The notes: generated by a model from the sequence alone, not told the origin. A DNA stretch of 34,718 nucleotides from an uncultured Candidatus Saccharibacteria bacterium (GCA_947087275.1 CAMUBZ010000011.1:1-34718), one strand, 5' to 3'; counted from the first letter of the stretch, positions 23,268-30,731 are shown. Numbers and translations are program-made.

Positions 23268-24383
23268 TTGGAAGATCCCATTATTCTCGGTATCGATGAA
23301 GTCGGACGCGGCCCCTGGGCGGGGCCGCTTGTCGTTGGTGCCGTAATTTTGGGACCAGATTTTTCTGCCAAACACATTACATGGTTAAAGACCGCCCAAA
23401 CTCTATCCGCCGAAGACAGTGAAAAACTTCACCTCTATCAAAACCTCGCCGATTCCAAGCAACTCAGCGCTAAGAAACGTGAATCTCTCGCGCCCCTCAT
23501 CCAGAAATATGCCGCTGCCCATGCTACCGGATGGGTCTCTGCCACCGAACTCGACCACATCGGCCTTTCCGCCGCCCTCAAACTGGCCACCCGCCGCGCC
23601 GTCAAGCAAATTCTTGCCACCAAAACCCCTTTTACCGAGATTATCATCGACGGTACTGGCAACTTTCTCCAAAATACTCCCCTTGAATCCAAAGTCACCT
23701 TACTTAAAAAAGCCGATGCACTCATCAAAGAAGTATCAGCCGCTTCTATCATCGCCAAAGTCGCTCGCGACCACTACATGGCTGAAATTGCCACCCAATA
23801 TCCCGCCTATGGCTTCGAGAAACACGTCGGCTATGGTACCGCCCTCCACCAAAAAGCCCTGCAAGCACACGGAATTTGTCCAGAACACCGCACCAGTTTT
23901 CGCCCAATTCGCGAAATTATTGCCCAAAAAGCATCAAATCCGGCTCAAAATGCCAGATCTCTATCCGATTTTACCCCAAAACCCACAAATACACCTCCAG
24001 AATCACCCCAGAGCCGCACTAAAACCACACCGCTATCCACCAGCGCCAAAGGTCAAATGGCCGAAATTGCGGTCGCTAGGCACCTTCAAGCGCAAAACCA
24101 TACCATTATCGCCCATAATTTCAAGACCAAAACCTATGAAATTGACTTAATTTCTACCAACAATCGCCAGATTTTCTTTACCGAAGTCAAATATAGTCAA
24201 AATCCTACACAAGAGGGAACCGCCCTTGTGCGCATCACCCCAGAAAAACACCATCAAATGCAATACGCTGCAAAGGCTTTTCTCGCTAGTCACCCCCGTT
24301 ACGCTGAGTTCCAACCCCTGTTAGCCGCTGCCAGCGTCAGTGGTCCCGACTATCAGGTCGAAGATTGGTTTGTCCTAGATTAA
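23268..24383 (+). CDS. rnhB: Ribonuclease HII fused to YraN-family nuclease-like domain
   Basis: This 371-residue protein starts at TTG 23268. Residues 1-213 are RNase HII: GIDEVGRGPWAGP (Asp10, Glu11), the later IIIDG, and KEVSAASIIAKVARD. It removes RNA from RNA-DNA hybrids. A Pro/Ser/Thr linker (about 214-258) leads to a YraN/UPF0102 domain (about 259-371) with AEIAVARHLQAQ, YEIDLI and FTEVKYS, the restriction-like fold core. The two are separate neighbouring genes in most bacteria. No frameshift or internal start is visible, so this is a genuine fusion. Confidence 0.93.
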   Translation: MEDPIILGIDEVGRGPWAGPLVVGAVILGPDFSAKHITWLKTAQTLSAEDSEKLHLYQNLADSKQLSAKKRESLAPLIQKYAAAHATGWVSATELDHIGLSAALKLATRRAVKQILATKTPFTEIIIDGTGNFLQNTPLESKVTLLKKADALIKEVSAASIIAKVARDHYMAEIATQYPAYGFEKHVGYGTALHQKALQAHGICPEHRTSFRPIREIIAQKASNPAQNARSLSDFTPKPTNTPPESPQSRTKTTPLSTSAKGQMAEIAVARHLQAQNHTIIAHNFKTKTYEIDLISTNNRQIFFTEVKYSQNPTQEGTALVRITPEKHHQMQYAAKAFLASHPRYAEFQPLLAAASVSGPDYQVEDWFVLD

Positions 24384-24444
24384 CTCTGCTTAGACCACTC
24401 AACCCAGCAAAAACCAATTTCCGCAACAAATTCTGTTATTACTA

Positions 24445-24473
24445 TTGACATTTCTAACATTGTGTGCTACAAT
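24445..24473 (+). promoter_or_regulatory. Promoter P1 of the 393-residue unknown gene
   Basis: TTGACA and TACAAT have 17-bp spacing, preceded by TA and followed by GGA, in the same group as the Ubl operon promoter. The predicted leader is about 190 nt. Confidence 0.75.
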
Positions 24474-24510
24474 GGAAATATAACCATTGGGATTTTTATG
24501 TCATAATATC

Positions 24511-24539
24511 TTGACACCCAACGCACATTGACATACTAT
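24511..24539 (+). promoter_or_regulatory. Possible second promoter P2
   Basis: TTGACA (24511-24516) and TACTAT (24534-24539) have 17-bp spacing. Confidence 0.5.
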
Positions 24540-24578
24540 CAGGAACTCTCCTTCTTTGAAATAGTTTTTTGGAGTTAG

Positions 24579-24624
24579 CATTGCTAATTTCGTCCAAAAT
24601 TATTTTGTGGACGATGCGGCAATG
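24579..24624 (+). promoter_or_regulatory. Leader hairpin before the 393-residue gene
   Basis: Nested stems CATTGC / GCAATG and TCGTCCA / TGGACGA form a two-step hairpin about 45 nt upstream of the ATG. There is no U-run after it, so it is more likely an RNA stability or regulatory element than a terminator. Confidence 0.5.
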
Positions 24625-24669
24625 TTAATAAAAGAAAAACAATAAAACAAAGAAAGAGAGGTACTACTT

Positions 24670-25851
24670 ATGTACAAGGAAGTTACAAAACTCAACACTG
24701 ACGAACTGGCAGAGTTCATGCACAATTTGCTTTTCGGTACGCCCGAAGAACAGAAGGCCGCACTCGTTGGCATCAGAACAACTCTGATAATAACTGGAAA
24801 CGAGAAATGGCTGAACGCGCTGGAACGCTTACCCGATGACGCCGCCAGACTGGACTTTATGGCCGATAAAGTCATAGCGCAGCGTAAAAGCGAACATCAG
24901 GAAGAAATGGAAAACGCTGCTTATATCTTTAATGCGATTCAGAACAGCCGTGACGATTTCGAAACGGCTCTGAGCAGTATTCGGGGTATTGTGTTTGACT
25001 CCAGCAAGGTGACCGAGAGCGGAATCTGCTGTGATGCCAGTGGTAACTCAGCTGAGGATGCGTTCTATCAGTTAATGTCCGGCAAGGCTGTTGAAAAATG
25101 GAACATTACTAAATATCTCGATGCCAAGACTGGGTTGCTGAGCGACAAGGCGGCTGCCAACAGTGAGCTCGTCAGAGCGATGTATGTTATGTTACCCGCA
25201 CCCGACAATATGCAGGTTGGGATTGCCCACACGGACACTTGTAAAGTCGGTGCAGGCATCAAGCGCGACATTGAAGCGCATCCGACTATGTTGCCGCGTT
25301 ATGCCGCAGAAAGCGGGCAGGACAAGCAAACCGGCAATGATATCGGCGCAACTGGACGGTTCCGCGACATTATTGCTGAAGCCGCAGCAAACGCTCCTTA
25401 CCCAGAATATGCCGACAGCAAAATGTTGACGGAAATGATTGGTAAAGGTTACATCCAGTGCGTACAGCATCTGATGATTGGCACACTGGAAGTTTTGCGC
25501 CACTTCGATGATACTGTTTTGTTGGCATTATCGGATGAACACATTAAGCGTTATCTGGAAATCATCTACAACGCCAGCGTCGTCGACGAAAGCGAACAGA
25601 AGAAAGTGTTTTCCGACGCCTGTCTGGACAACTATCTGGATGACACCGGCGCACCGCTGAACGGTATGGATGACAACAATAATGTTATCACGGGCAACAC
25701 CAACACGCACGAAGCCAAAAGGAAATACCTTGTTTGGCTTGGACAGCAGGCTATCGCCAATCTGCACAAAGTATTGGTGGTCAACAACACTTCTGCACAT
25801 GCATTGAAGAAAGAAATCATCAATACCTATGCCAAGGCAATGAATAAGTAA
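24670..25851 (+). CDS. 393-residue soluble protein of unknown function
   Basis: No family is recognised. The protein is hydrophilic and mostly helical by eye, with no signal peptide or membrane helix. The N-terminal ~100 residues look like helical repeats (ELAEFMHNLLFGTPEEQKAA, WLNALERLPDDAARLDFM). Conserved-looking stretches for a search are SGICCDASGNSAEDAF, AHTDTCKVGAGIKRDIEAHP and SGQDKQTGNDIGATGRF. The start at ATG 24670 is supported by GAGAGG about 9 nt upstream. It is a single-gene unit with one or two consensus promoters, a long structured leader and a very strong terminator, which suggests high and regulated expression. Codon choice resembles the Ubl operon more than the flanking housekeeping genes. 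Confidence 0.8.
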   Translation: MYKEVTKLNTDELAEFMHNLLFGTPEEQKAALVGIRTTLIITGNEKWLNALERLPDDAARLDFMADKVIAQRKSEHQEEMENAAYIFNAIQNSRDDFETALSSIRGIVFDSSKVTESGICCDASGNSAEDAFYQLMSGKAVEKWNITKYLDAKTGLLSDKAAANSELVRAMYVMLPAPDNMQVGIAHTDTCKVGAGIKRDIEAHPTMLPRYAAESGQDKQTGNDIGATGRFRDIIAEAAANAPYPEYADSKMLTEMIGKGYIQCVQHLMIGTLEVLRHFDDTVLLALSDEHIKRYLEIIYNASVVDESEQKKVFSDACLDNYLDDTGAPLNGMDDNNNVITGNTNTHEAKRKYLVWLGQQAIANLHKVLVVNNTSAHALKKEIINTYAKAMNK

Positions 25852-25864
25852 TCTGAAAACACCT

Positions 25865-25921
25865 GATAGTATATACTATCCCTGGATTCTTCCTCGCAAG
25901 AGGAAGAATCCAGGGTGTTTT
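25865..25921 (+). terminator. Strong terminator with adjacent 16-bp palindrome
   Basis: A perfect 16-bp stem (25880-25895 with 25900-25915) is closed by a GCAA tetraloop and followed by TGTTTT. A perfect palindrome GATAGTATATACTATC (25865-25880) abuts it. Confidence 0.9.
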
Positions 25922-25979
25922 CGTTTCAGGCCAACTTTCAGCCTGGCATTTTGCTCAACGCAAATCCAAACCCAAGTTG

Positions 25980-26957
25980 TTATTTTGACACGTTAAACCG
26001 AAATTCCACCACGTCGCCATCTTGCATAACGTAAGTTTTACCCTCAGTCCGCAGTTTGCCTGCCGCCTTCACAGCCTGCTCACTACCCAACTCCACCAAA
26101 TCATCGTATTTCATCACTTCGGCCGCAATAAACCCACGCTGGAAATCCGTGTGAATCACCCCAGCCGCCTCTGGCGCCGTCGCGCCCTGTTTGATCGTCC
26201 AAGCCCGCACCTCTTTTTTGCCCGCGGTGAGAAAACTCTGCAAACCAAGAGTTTTATACGCTGCCTTAATCAGCTCGCTCAGCGCATCTTCCGCCACGCC
26301 GTACTCCTGCAAAAATTCCTTGCGCTCGTCCAGCGACATTCCCGACATCTCGGCCTCTAATTTAGCATTCACAAACACTGCCTGGCTCGGCGCCACACTC
26401 TCGGCCAGCGCTCGACGCAAATCAGCGTCCGTCAAGCCTTTTTCGTCCACATTAAACATATAAATCACCGGCTTCTCCGTCAAATAGGGAATTACCTCCG
26501 CCGGTTCATTAGCTTTTTTGCGCTTACTTTCTACTTTTTCGCGCGTCTCCAGATCGGCCAACTCCAGCTCGGTCTGGATCACAGCAATATCATGCGCTGG
26601 ATCCTTTGACCCTTCCGCCCGAATCACATCGCCATCTTCAAAGACGCGCACCACATGGCAAATCACCTGACATTCACGAATATGCGCCAAGAATTTATTG
26701 CCCAAACCTTCGCCCTTGGATGCCCCCTCCACCAAACCAGCAATATCCACAAACTCAACCGTCGCCGGAATCACCTTTTCTGTATCATACATCTTGGCCA
26801 AAACTTCCAAGCGCTCATCCGGCACTGGCACAATTCCCACATTTGGCTCAATCGTCGCGAACGGATAATTTGCCGCCAGCGCCCCAGCATTGGTCAAAGC
26901 ATTAAACAAAGTCGACTTCCCAACATTCGGAAGCCCAATAATTCCACATTTCAACAT
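25980..26957 (-). CDS. ychF: YchF/OBG-family GTPase (ribosome-binding ATPase)
   Basis: This 325-residue protein has Walker A GLPNVGKST (8-16), the DIAGLVEGASKGEGLGN switch region (71-87), a helical domain, the NVDE motif region replacing NKxD (YMFNVDEKG) as is normal in YchF, and a C-terminal TGS domain (WTIKQGATAPEAAG...). It is somewhat shorter than E. coli YchF (363) because the coiled-coil domain is reduced. It binds ribosomes and hydrolyses ATP. A minus-strand TATAAT (26969-26964) lies 6 nt before the ATG, predicting a leaderless mRNA. Confidence 0.97.
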   Translation of the reverse strand: MLKCGIIGLPNVGKSTLFNALTNAGALAANYPFATIEPNVGIVPVPDERLEVLAKMYDTEKVIPATVEFVDIAGLVEGASKGEGLGNKFLAHIRECQVICHVVRVFEDGDVIRAEGSKDPAHDIAVIQTELELADLETREKVESKRKKANEPAEVIPYLTEKPVIYMFNVDEKGLTDADLRRALAESVAPSQAVFVNAKLEAEMSGMSLDERKEFLQEYGVAEDALSELIKAAYKTLGLQSFLTAGKKEVRAWTIKQGATAPEAAGVIHTDFQRGFIAAEVMKYDDLVELGSEQAVKAAGKLRTEGKTYVMQDGDVVEFRFNVSK

Positions 26958-26963
26958 AATTTC

Positions 26964-26999
26964 ATTATACTACATTTTCGGCAGTTTTTATGGTAAAAT
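26964..26999. promoter_or_regulatory. Divergent leaderless promoters (ychF and TPR gene)
   Basis: Minus TATAAT (26969-26964) and plus TAAAAT (26994-26999) each sit 6 nt from their ATG, within a 48-bp intergenic region. Confidence 0.65.
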
Positions 27000-27005
27000 A
27001 AGGTT

Positions 27006-27731
27006 ATGATAGGTATTGCGGTACTTGTAGTGTTGGCGGTCTGGCTCGCCTTTTTGTATCCACTCGTCAAGCGCAAAGATACCGAGGCCCCACGTAGCGC
27101 CCGGTACGATATGCAAATGAAAAAACTCTGGAGTGCCGCCCAGACTTCGATGCGCGACCACAAGCCGCTCCGAGCCGAAAAGGCTTTGCTTACGATTCTC
27201 AAGTTCGACGAAAAAAACGCCGCCGCTTACAATCGTCTTGGAATTTTATATGCCAAAGAACAAAAATTTGACGAGGCCATTGAGTGCTTTGAGATCGCAC
27301 AGTCCCTCGACAATAACCCCTCATCTCTGCACAACGTTGGGCTCATTTACCTCGAGACCGGCGCCTACGAAAAGGCCGTCATGGCCTTTGAGCAAGCCAT
27401 CGAACTCGAAAACGACGTCCCTGCCCGCTTCATCGCGCTCGCCAAGGCCAGGGAACGTTTAGGTCAAATCAAAGGCGCCGTGGATGCACTGGAGAGCGCC
27501 TACAAACTCGACCATAGCACCAATACCCTCCGCCAAATCCTTGCCATTCACGAAGCCACCGGCGACACTGAAGCCCTAGCCGACACCACTGCTCGCATCG
27601 AAGCCCAAATTGCCGAAAACGCCATGGCCAAATCCCATGCCAAGCGCAGTCGCACCAACACCACCGTGCGTCGCCCCGCCACCAAGCGCAGCACCACTAC
27701 AAGTACTGGCGCTCGCCGCAAACAAATCTAA
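27006..27731 (+). CDS. Membrane-anchored TPR protein
   Basis: This 241-residue protein has one N-terminal membrane helix (about 1-20) followed by cytoplasmic tetratricopeptide repeats (about 50-185): AAAYNRLGILYAKEQKFDEA (72-91), then PSSLHNVGLIYLETGAYEKA (105-124) and ARFIALAKARERLGQIKGAV. The C-terminal ~40 residues are very basic with Lys/Arg/Thr/Ser. It is likely a scaffold or assembly factor at the membrane. It is convergent with the GyrI-like gene with a 1-bp gap. Confidence 0.8.
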   Translation: MIGIAVLVVLAVWLAFLYPLVKRKDTEAPRSARYDMQMKKLWSAAQTSMRDHKPLRAEKALLTILKFDEKNAAAYNRLGILYAKEQKFDEAIECFEIAQSLDNNPSSLHNVGLIYLETGAYEKAVMAFEQAIELENDVPARFIALAKARERLGQIKGAVDALESAYKLDHSTNTLRQILAIHEATGDTEALADTTARIEAQIAENAMAKSHAKRSRTNTTVRRPATKRSTTTSTGARRKQI

Positions 27732-27732
27732 G

Positions 27733-28365
27733 TCAAATTCTCTTTACTGGATGACGAATCACAGTCTTAAGTTTCTCGGGTGTTACACGCCGCGGATCGC
27801 TCAAATAAATTTCATGATGATAACGCGGATTCTGCATATCTAGTTGATAACCATTAACATCCATAAAGTCTTGCATCAACTGCACAGTCGCCGGTTCATC
27901 ATCATAACTCCCCCGATGCATGCATTGCACACAGAGCCCTTCATTATAGGGCCAAAATTCTACTTTCGCAAAATCTTGCCGCTTTTTGCGCGTTGCCTCG
28001 GCTACCGCCCACTCAAAGTCCGCCCGTGTCACAAAATCTGGCAACCGAATCGCAGAGATAAACTCCATATCCTCCTTGCGACCATAGTCCAGACTATCAG
28101 CACCATTCTGCCACCAAAATCCTTCGAGCGGCGGCACGACATAATCAAAATATCCGTCAATTTTATGATCGCCCTTTTTGCTCATCTTAATCGTAAACGC
28201 AATCGCGTATAGCAAACCAATTGACTGCTTATACTCACCGTTTTCCTGATTTGGATCACCTTTGCCCCGCACAGCCAGATAATTCATAGCCGGTACTTCA
28301 ATCAAATGCGGAATCGTTTTGGGCAAATAAAACTCTTTATATTCTTTCTTAAAATCAAATACCAT
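27733..28365 (-). CDS. GyrI-like small-molecule-binding domain protein
   Basis: This 210-residue protein belongs to the GyrI-like/SOUL-BacT fold group: FYLPKTIPHLIEVPAMNYLAVRGKGDPN, VPPLEGFWW, and late GLCVQCMHRGSYDDEPAT. Members bind hydrophobic small molecules or act as cyclopropanoid-type hydrolases; the ligand is unknown here. The start is set at ATG 28365 (MVFDFKK). A longer reading would run through tRNA-Tyr, and TATAAT (28377-28372) lies 6 nt before this ATG. Confidence 0.85.
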   Translation of the reverse strand: MVFDFKKEYKEFYLPKTIPHLIEVPAMNYLAVRGKGDPNQENGEYKQSIGLLYAIAFTIKMSKKGDHKIDGYFDYVVPPLEGFWWQNGADSLDYGRKEDMEFISAIRLPDFVTRADFEWAVAEATRKKRQDFAKVEFWPYNEGLCVQCMHRGSYDDEPATVQLMQDFMDVNGYQLDMQNPRYHHEIYLSDPRRVTPEKLKTVIRHPVKRI

Positions 28366-28371
28366 AGCTAT

Positions 28372-28377
28372 ATTATA
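28372..28377 (-). promoter_or_regulatory. -10 element of the GyrI-like gene, leaderless
   Basis: TATAAT on the minus strand ends 6 nt before ATG 28365. Confidence 0.6.
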
Positions 28378-28414
28378 GTATGAAAAAGCCGAAAATATAT
28401 GACCTCGACAAACA

Positions 28415-28446
28415 AAAATGTCCTTGACAAAATCAAGGAACATTTT
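28415..28446 (-). terminator. Terminator after tRNA-Tyr
   Basis: The stem is TCCTTGA / TCAAGGA extended by AAAATG/CATTTT with one bulge, and is T-rich on the minus strand just past the tRNA. Confidence 0.75.
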
Positions 28447-28447
28447 C

Positions 28448-28532
28448 TGGTGCTGGAAGTAGGACTCGAACCTACGAAGGCCGAAGCCGAGAGATTTACA
28501 GTCTCTTGTCATTGCCACTAGACGATTCCAGC
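28448..28532 (-). tRNA. tRNA-Tyr (GTA)
   Basis: Acceptor arms GCTGGAA / TTCCAGC pair, the anticodon loop has GTA, and the long class II variable arm contains CGGCTTCGGCC. The T-arm is GTAGG-TTCGAGT-CCTAC, and CCA is encoded (28450-28448). Confidence 0.95.
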
Positions 28533-28541
28533 AATATTTAC

Positions 28542-28570
28542 ATTATAGCAAAGGTTGCAGTTTTTGACAA
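28542..28570 (-). promoter_or_regulatory. Promoter of tRNA-Tyr
   Basis: On the minus strand TTGTCA (28570-28565) and TATAAT (28547-28542) have 17-bp spacing. A plus-strand TTGACA (28564-28569) overlaps the -35 and may serve tRNA-Thr, whose -10 is unclear. Confidence 0.75.
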
Positions 28571-28593
28571 GATTTGTTAAACTAAGAGTAGTT

Positions 28594-28669
28594 GCCGTGT
28601 TAGCTCAGTTGGTAGAGCAGCCGCCTTGTAAGCGGCAGGTCGTCAGTTCAAGTCTGACACACGGCTCCA
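28594..28669 (+). tRNA. tRNA-Thr (TGT)
   Basis: Acceptor arms GCCGTGT / ACACGGC pair, the anticodon loop is C-T-TGT-A-A on a CCGCC/GGCGG-type stem, the T-arm is GTCAG-TTCAAGT-CTGAC, and CCA is encoded at 28667-28669. Confidence 0.96.
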
Positions 28670-28679
28670 CGAGAAGAAC

Positions 28680-28754
28680 GCAAGCAAAAATGCTTGCATT
28701 TTTGGTTATGTTCGACGAGTGGAGCGTGGCTGAAAGCCACCGGCTCCATTTTTT
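28680..28754 (+). terminator. Tandem terminators after tRNA-Thr
   Basis: First hairpin: GCAAGCA / TGCTTGC followed by ATTTTT (28680-28703). Second: TGGAGC and GTGGCT pairing with AGCCAC and GCTCCA, followed by TTTTTT (28720-28754). Cassette unit B starts 10 bp later. Confidence 0.85.
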
Positions 28755-28763
28755 GTTCCGTCA

Positions 28764-28989
28764 CTCCTACATACCTAATACAGTACTAAGGCAGCGGAGG
28801 GAGTAACCGTGCCAACGGCTACCTGGGCCAGTTGAGGGCGTCGTTATAGTATTAGACGTGTTAAGATAATAGGCCGTTGGCATACTGGCGCCATCATAAC
28901 GCTCGGTGGAGCCAGTACTTGACCATACAAAGGCTTCCTCTACGTATCTCAATATTCCAGACGACAAGAATATATCCCCGCTGCGCACG
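28764..28989 (-). other. FISUMP-like tip cassette 3 (silent)
   Basis: From GTGCGCAGCGG it reads VRSGDIFLSSGILRYVEEA, FVWSSTGS, TAYYLNTSNTI, PSTGPGSRWHGYS, LRCLSTVLGM and stop. The frame continues upstream through the palindromic spacer (FFVRSG), but this part has no plausible start or homology. No promoter or Shine-Dalgarno is seen. Confidence 0.75.
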
Positions 28990-29116
28990 AAGAAGGGCTT
29001 TTTCTGATATTGTGCGACCTTATCGTTTTTTAAAAAACGATAAGGTCTATTTTGGGCTCTACCCCTGTTATTTGCATGACAAGACCTTAACAAAAATCAA
29101 AAAGTGTTAAGGTTTT

Positions 29117-29351
29117 CGTGCGCAGCGGGTGGCTTTATCCGTCAATCATGACTGGCGTATTTAGACATGCTGGTGCAGGAAGCGTGTGGTGGTCAGCACG
29201 AGGTACTGACACTCGTGCTGACGGAACGGCTGGTCCAAGTGCTTATGATTTGTATATTTATCTCAATACTATTAACCCATCACACTACAATAGCGATCGT
29301 TATGCTGCTTTCCCCCTCCGCTGCCTTAGTACTGTATTAGGTATGTAGGAG
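29117..29351 (+). other. FISUMP-like tip cassette 4 (silent)
   Basis: It reads VRSGWLYPSIMTGVFRHAG, VWWSARGT, SAYDLYIYLNT, NPSHYNSDRYAAFP, LRCLSTVLGM and stop. The hairpin CCTTAAC / GTTAAGG followed by TTTT ends directly at its 5' boundary and would terminate any incoming transcript. The -10 of the S51 peptidase gene follows 12 bp after its end. Confidence 0.75.
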
Positions 29352-29362
29352 AGGGGGTATGG

Positions 29363-29368
29363 TATAAT
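29363..29368 (+). promoter_or_regulatory. -10 element of the S51 gene, leaderless
   Basis: TATAAT (preceded by TGG) ends 6 nt before ATG 29375. Confidence 0.65.
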
Positions 29369-29374
29369 AACAAT

Positions 29375-30049
29375 ATGAAGTTAATTCTTTCTTCCTGCGG
29401 ATTCAATAGCCCAGAAACCGTCACACAATGTCAAAAGTTCGTAGGCAAACCAACTACAGAAATTAGTTTTGGAGTCATTAACGAGGCTTACATCCCATAC
29501 CATTTTGCACATGATTGGATCATCCAAGATCTCCTTTCCATCTATAACAATTTTAGCGACAACATTGAGTTCATACCTTTCACACTCCCGCTTTCCGAAA
29601 TCCTACGCCGTCTCAAAGATAAAGACGTCATCTTTGTTACCGGTGGTAATACCTCTCATCTCAAAACAACCTTTGATCAAAAAAGTTTCTCTTTGGCCTT
29701 GCCCGAACTTTTGCAAGACAAGGTATATGTTGGTAGCTCGGCTGGAGCCATGATTCTTGGGCATTGCCCCACCTATGACACTTTGCTTAAAACCAGCGGC
29801 GACGATGATGATTATTCCGCCACAGAATATCTCAATTTAGTTGACTTGGAGATTATCCCACATCTCCACGGTCGTTTCTCATTACCTAGCGCCGATCAAC
29901 AAATTTTAATTGAGTCTACGCATAAACAAATCCCAATCTATGGTTTATCAGACCATGCTGCTTTGATTATCAACGACAACAAAATTAATATAGTAGGAAA
30001 AGATTTTCGCATCGCCCAACACGGAAAGATCCTTCAACAATCCACCTAA
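29375..30049 (+). CDS. Peptidase S51 family protein (dipeptidase E-like)
   Basis: This 224-residue protein has the S51 nucleophile elbow GSSAGA (120-125, Ser122), the upstream VIFVTGGNTSHL (85-96) and a later IIPHLHGRFSL with a catalytic-type His, followed by GLSDHAALI. Members include aspartyl dipeptidase PepE and cyanophycinase. Length fits PepE. It is probably a cytoplasmic dipeptidase used in peptide scavenging. Confidence 0.88.
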   Translation: MKLILSSCGFNSPETVTQCQKFVGKPTTEISFGVINEAYIPYHFAHDWIIQDLLSIYNNFSDNIEFIPFTLPLSEILRRLKDKDVIFVTGGNTSHLKTTFDQKSFSLALPELLQDKVYVGSSAGAMILGHCPTYDTLLKTSGDDDDYSATEYLNLVDLEIIPHLHGRFSLPSADQQILIESTHKQIPIYGLSDHAALIINDNKINIVGKDFRIAQHGKILQQST

Positions 30050-30064
30050 AATCCCTGCTTTTTC

Positions 30065-30073
30065 TGCTATAAT
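30065..30073 (+). promoter_or_regulatory. Extended -10 for the second PF06541 gene
   Basis: TGCTATAAT; the leader is about 21 nt without a Shine-Dalgarno. Confidence 0.55.
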
Positions 30074-30100
30074 ATACTCAATAACTTAACCATTTTCATC

Positions 30101-30688
30101 ATGACTGCACCAAAATCACCCGAGAATCATTCCTCCGAAAACACTTTTTGCAACTACATCTTGATTTTCTTTGTCTGCGCACTCATTGGCTGGCTCTGGG
30201 AAGTTGTTCTATTTCTCTTCAAGACCGGCGGTTTTGTCAATCGTGGCGTCCTGCATGGCCCTTGGCTTCCAATCTACGGCTGCGGTGGCCTTGGCATAGT
30301 ACTCCTACTGCGCCGTTTCAAAAAACATCCCATAGTAGTTTTCTTTATTGCGGCCCTAGGTTGTGGCCTGCTCGAATATTTTACCGGCTGGTATCTCGAG
30401 ACTTTCAAACATCTCAGATGGTGGAACTACAGTGCCGAATTCCTTAATCTCCACGGGCGCATCTGCCTCGGCAGTGTCACGGCTTTCGGTCTCTGCGGAC
30501 TCGCAATGATTTATCTCCTTTATCCCAACCTCATCAAACTTTTTAATCTCCTCAAACTCCGCCCCAAAAAGATCCTCTGTTTTGCGCTCGTTGTCTTCTT
30601 CTGTGCTGACTTTATCTACTCATCCGACGTCCCCAACACCGGCGAGGGAATTACTAACGAAATCACCCACCTCCAGACCGCTGAATAG
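30101..30688 (+). CDS. PF06541-type integral membrane protein (paralogue)
   Basis: This 195-residue protein has five membrane helices and the family motifs [13 protein letters not shown] (31-43), [17 protein letters not shown] (52-68), [11 protein letters not shown] (90-100) and [10 protein letters not shown]. It is related to the protein at 1731-2435 but shorter at the C-terminus and not linked to a glycosyltransferase. The function is unknown; the family is annotated as a putative ABC transporter type IV. Confidence 0.78.
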   Translation: MTAPKSPENHSSENTFCNYILIFFVCALIGWLWEVVLFLFKTGGFVNRGVLHGPWLPIYGCGGLGIVLLLRRFKKHPIVVFFIAALGCGLLEYFTGWYLETFKHLRWWNYSAEFLNLHGRICLGSVTAFGLCGLAMIYLLYPNLIKLFNLLKLRPKKILCFALVVFFCADFIYSSDVPNTGEGITNEITHLQTAE

Positions 30689-30731
30689 GCTCAGTCAACT
30701 CAATTTCACGGTTTACAACCCAGTTTTTTTA

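Larger units (their letters stand above)
28764..29351. repeat. Composite head-to-head cassette unit B (588 bp, 38-bp terminal inverted repeats)
   Basis: It is bounded by the same 38-bp inverted repeats (28764-28801 and 29314-29351). Cassettes 3 (minus) and 4 (plus) flank a ~127-bp spacer with a perfect 32-bp palindrome (29016-29047, half-site GACCTTATCGTTTTTT) and a CCTTAAC / GTTAAGG hairpin (29085-29112). The spacer segment CTACCCCTGTTATTTG matches the reverse complement of the unit A spacer (CAAATAACGGGGGTAA), so units A and B are related in opposite orientation. Confidence 0.85.

Noticed and set aside
28366-28518. Longer N-terminus for the GyrI-like protein
   Set aside because: It would read through tRNA-Tyr and its terminator; TATAAT lies 6 nt before ATG 28365.
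20697-29351. Cassettes as a diversity-generating retroelement
   Set aside because: No reverse transcriptase, template repeat or adenine-biased substitutions are seen; ends are conserved but cores differ throughout and in length.
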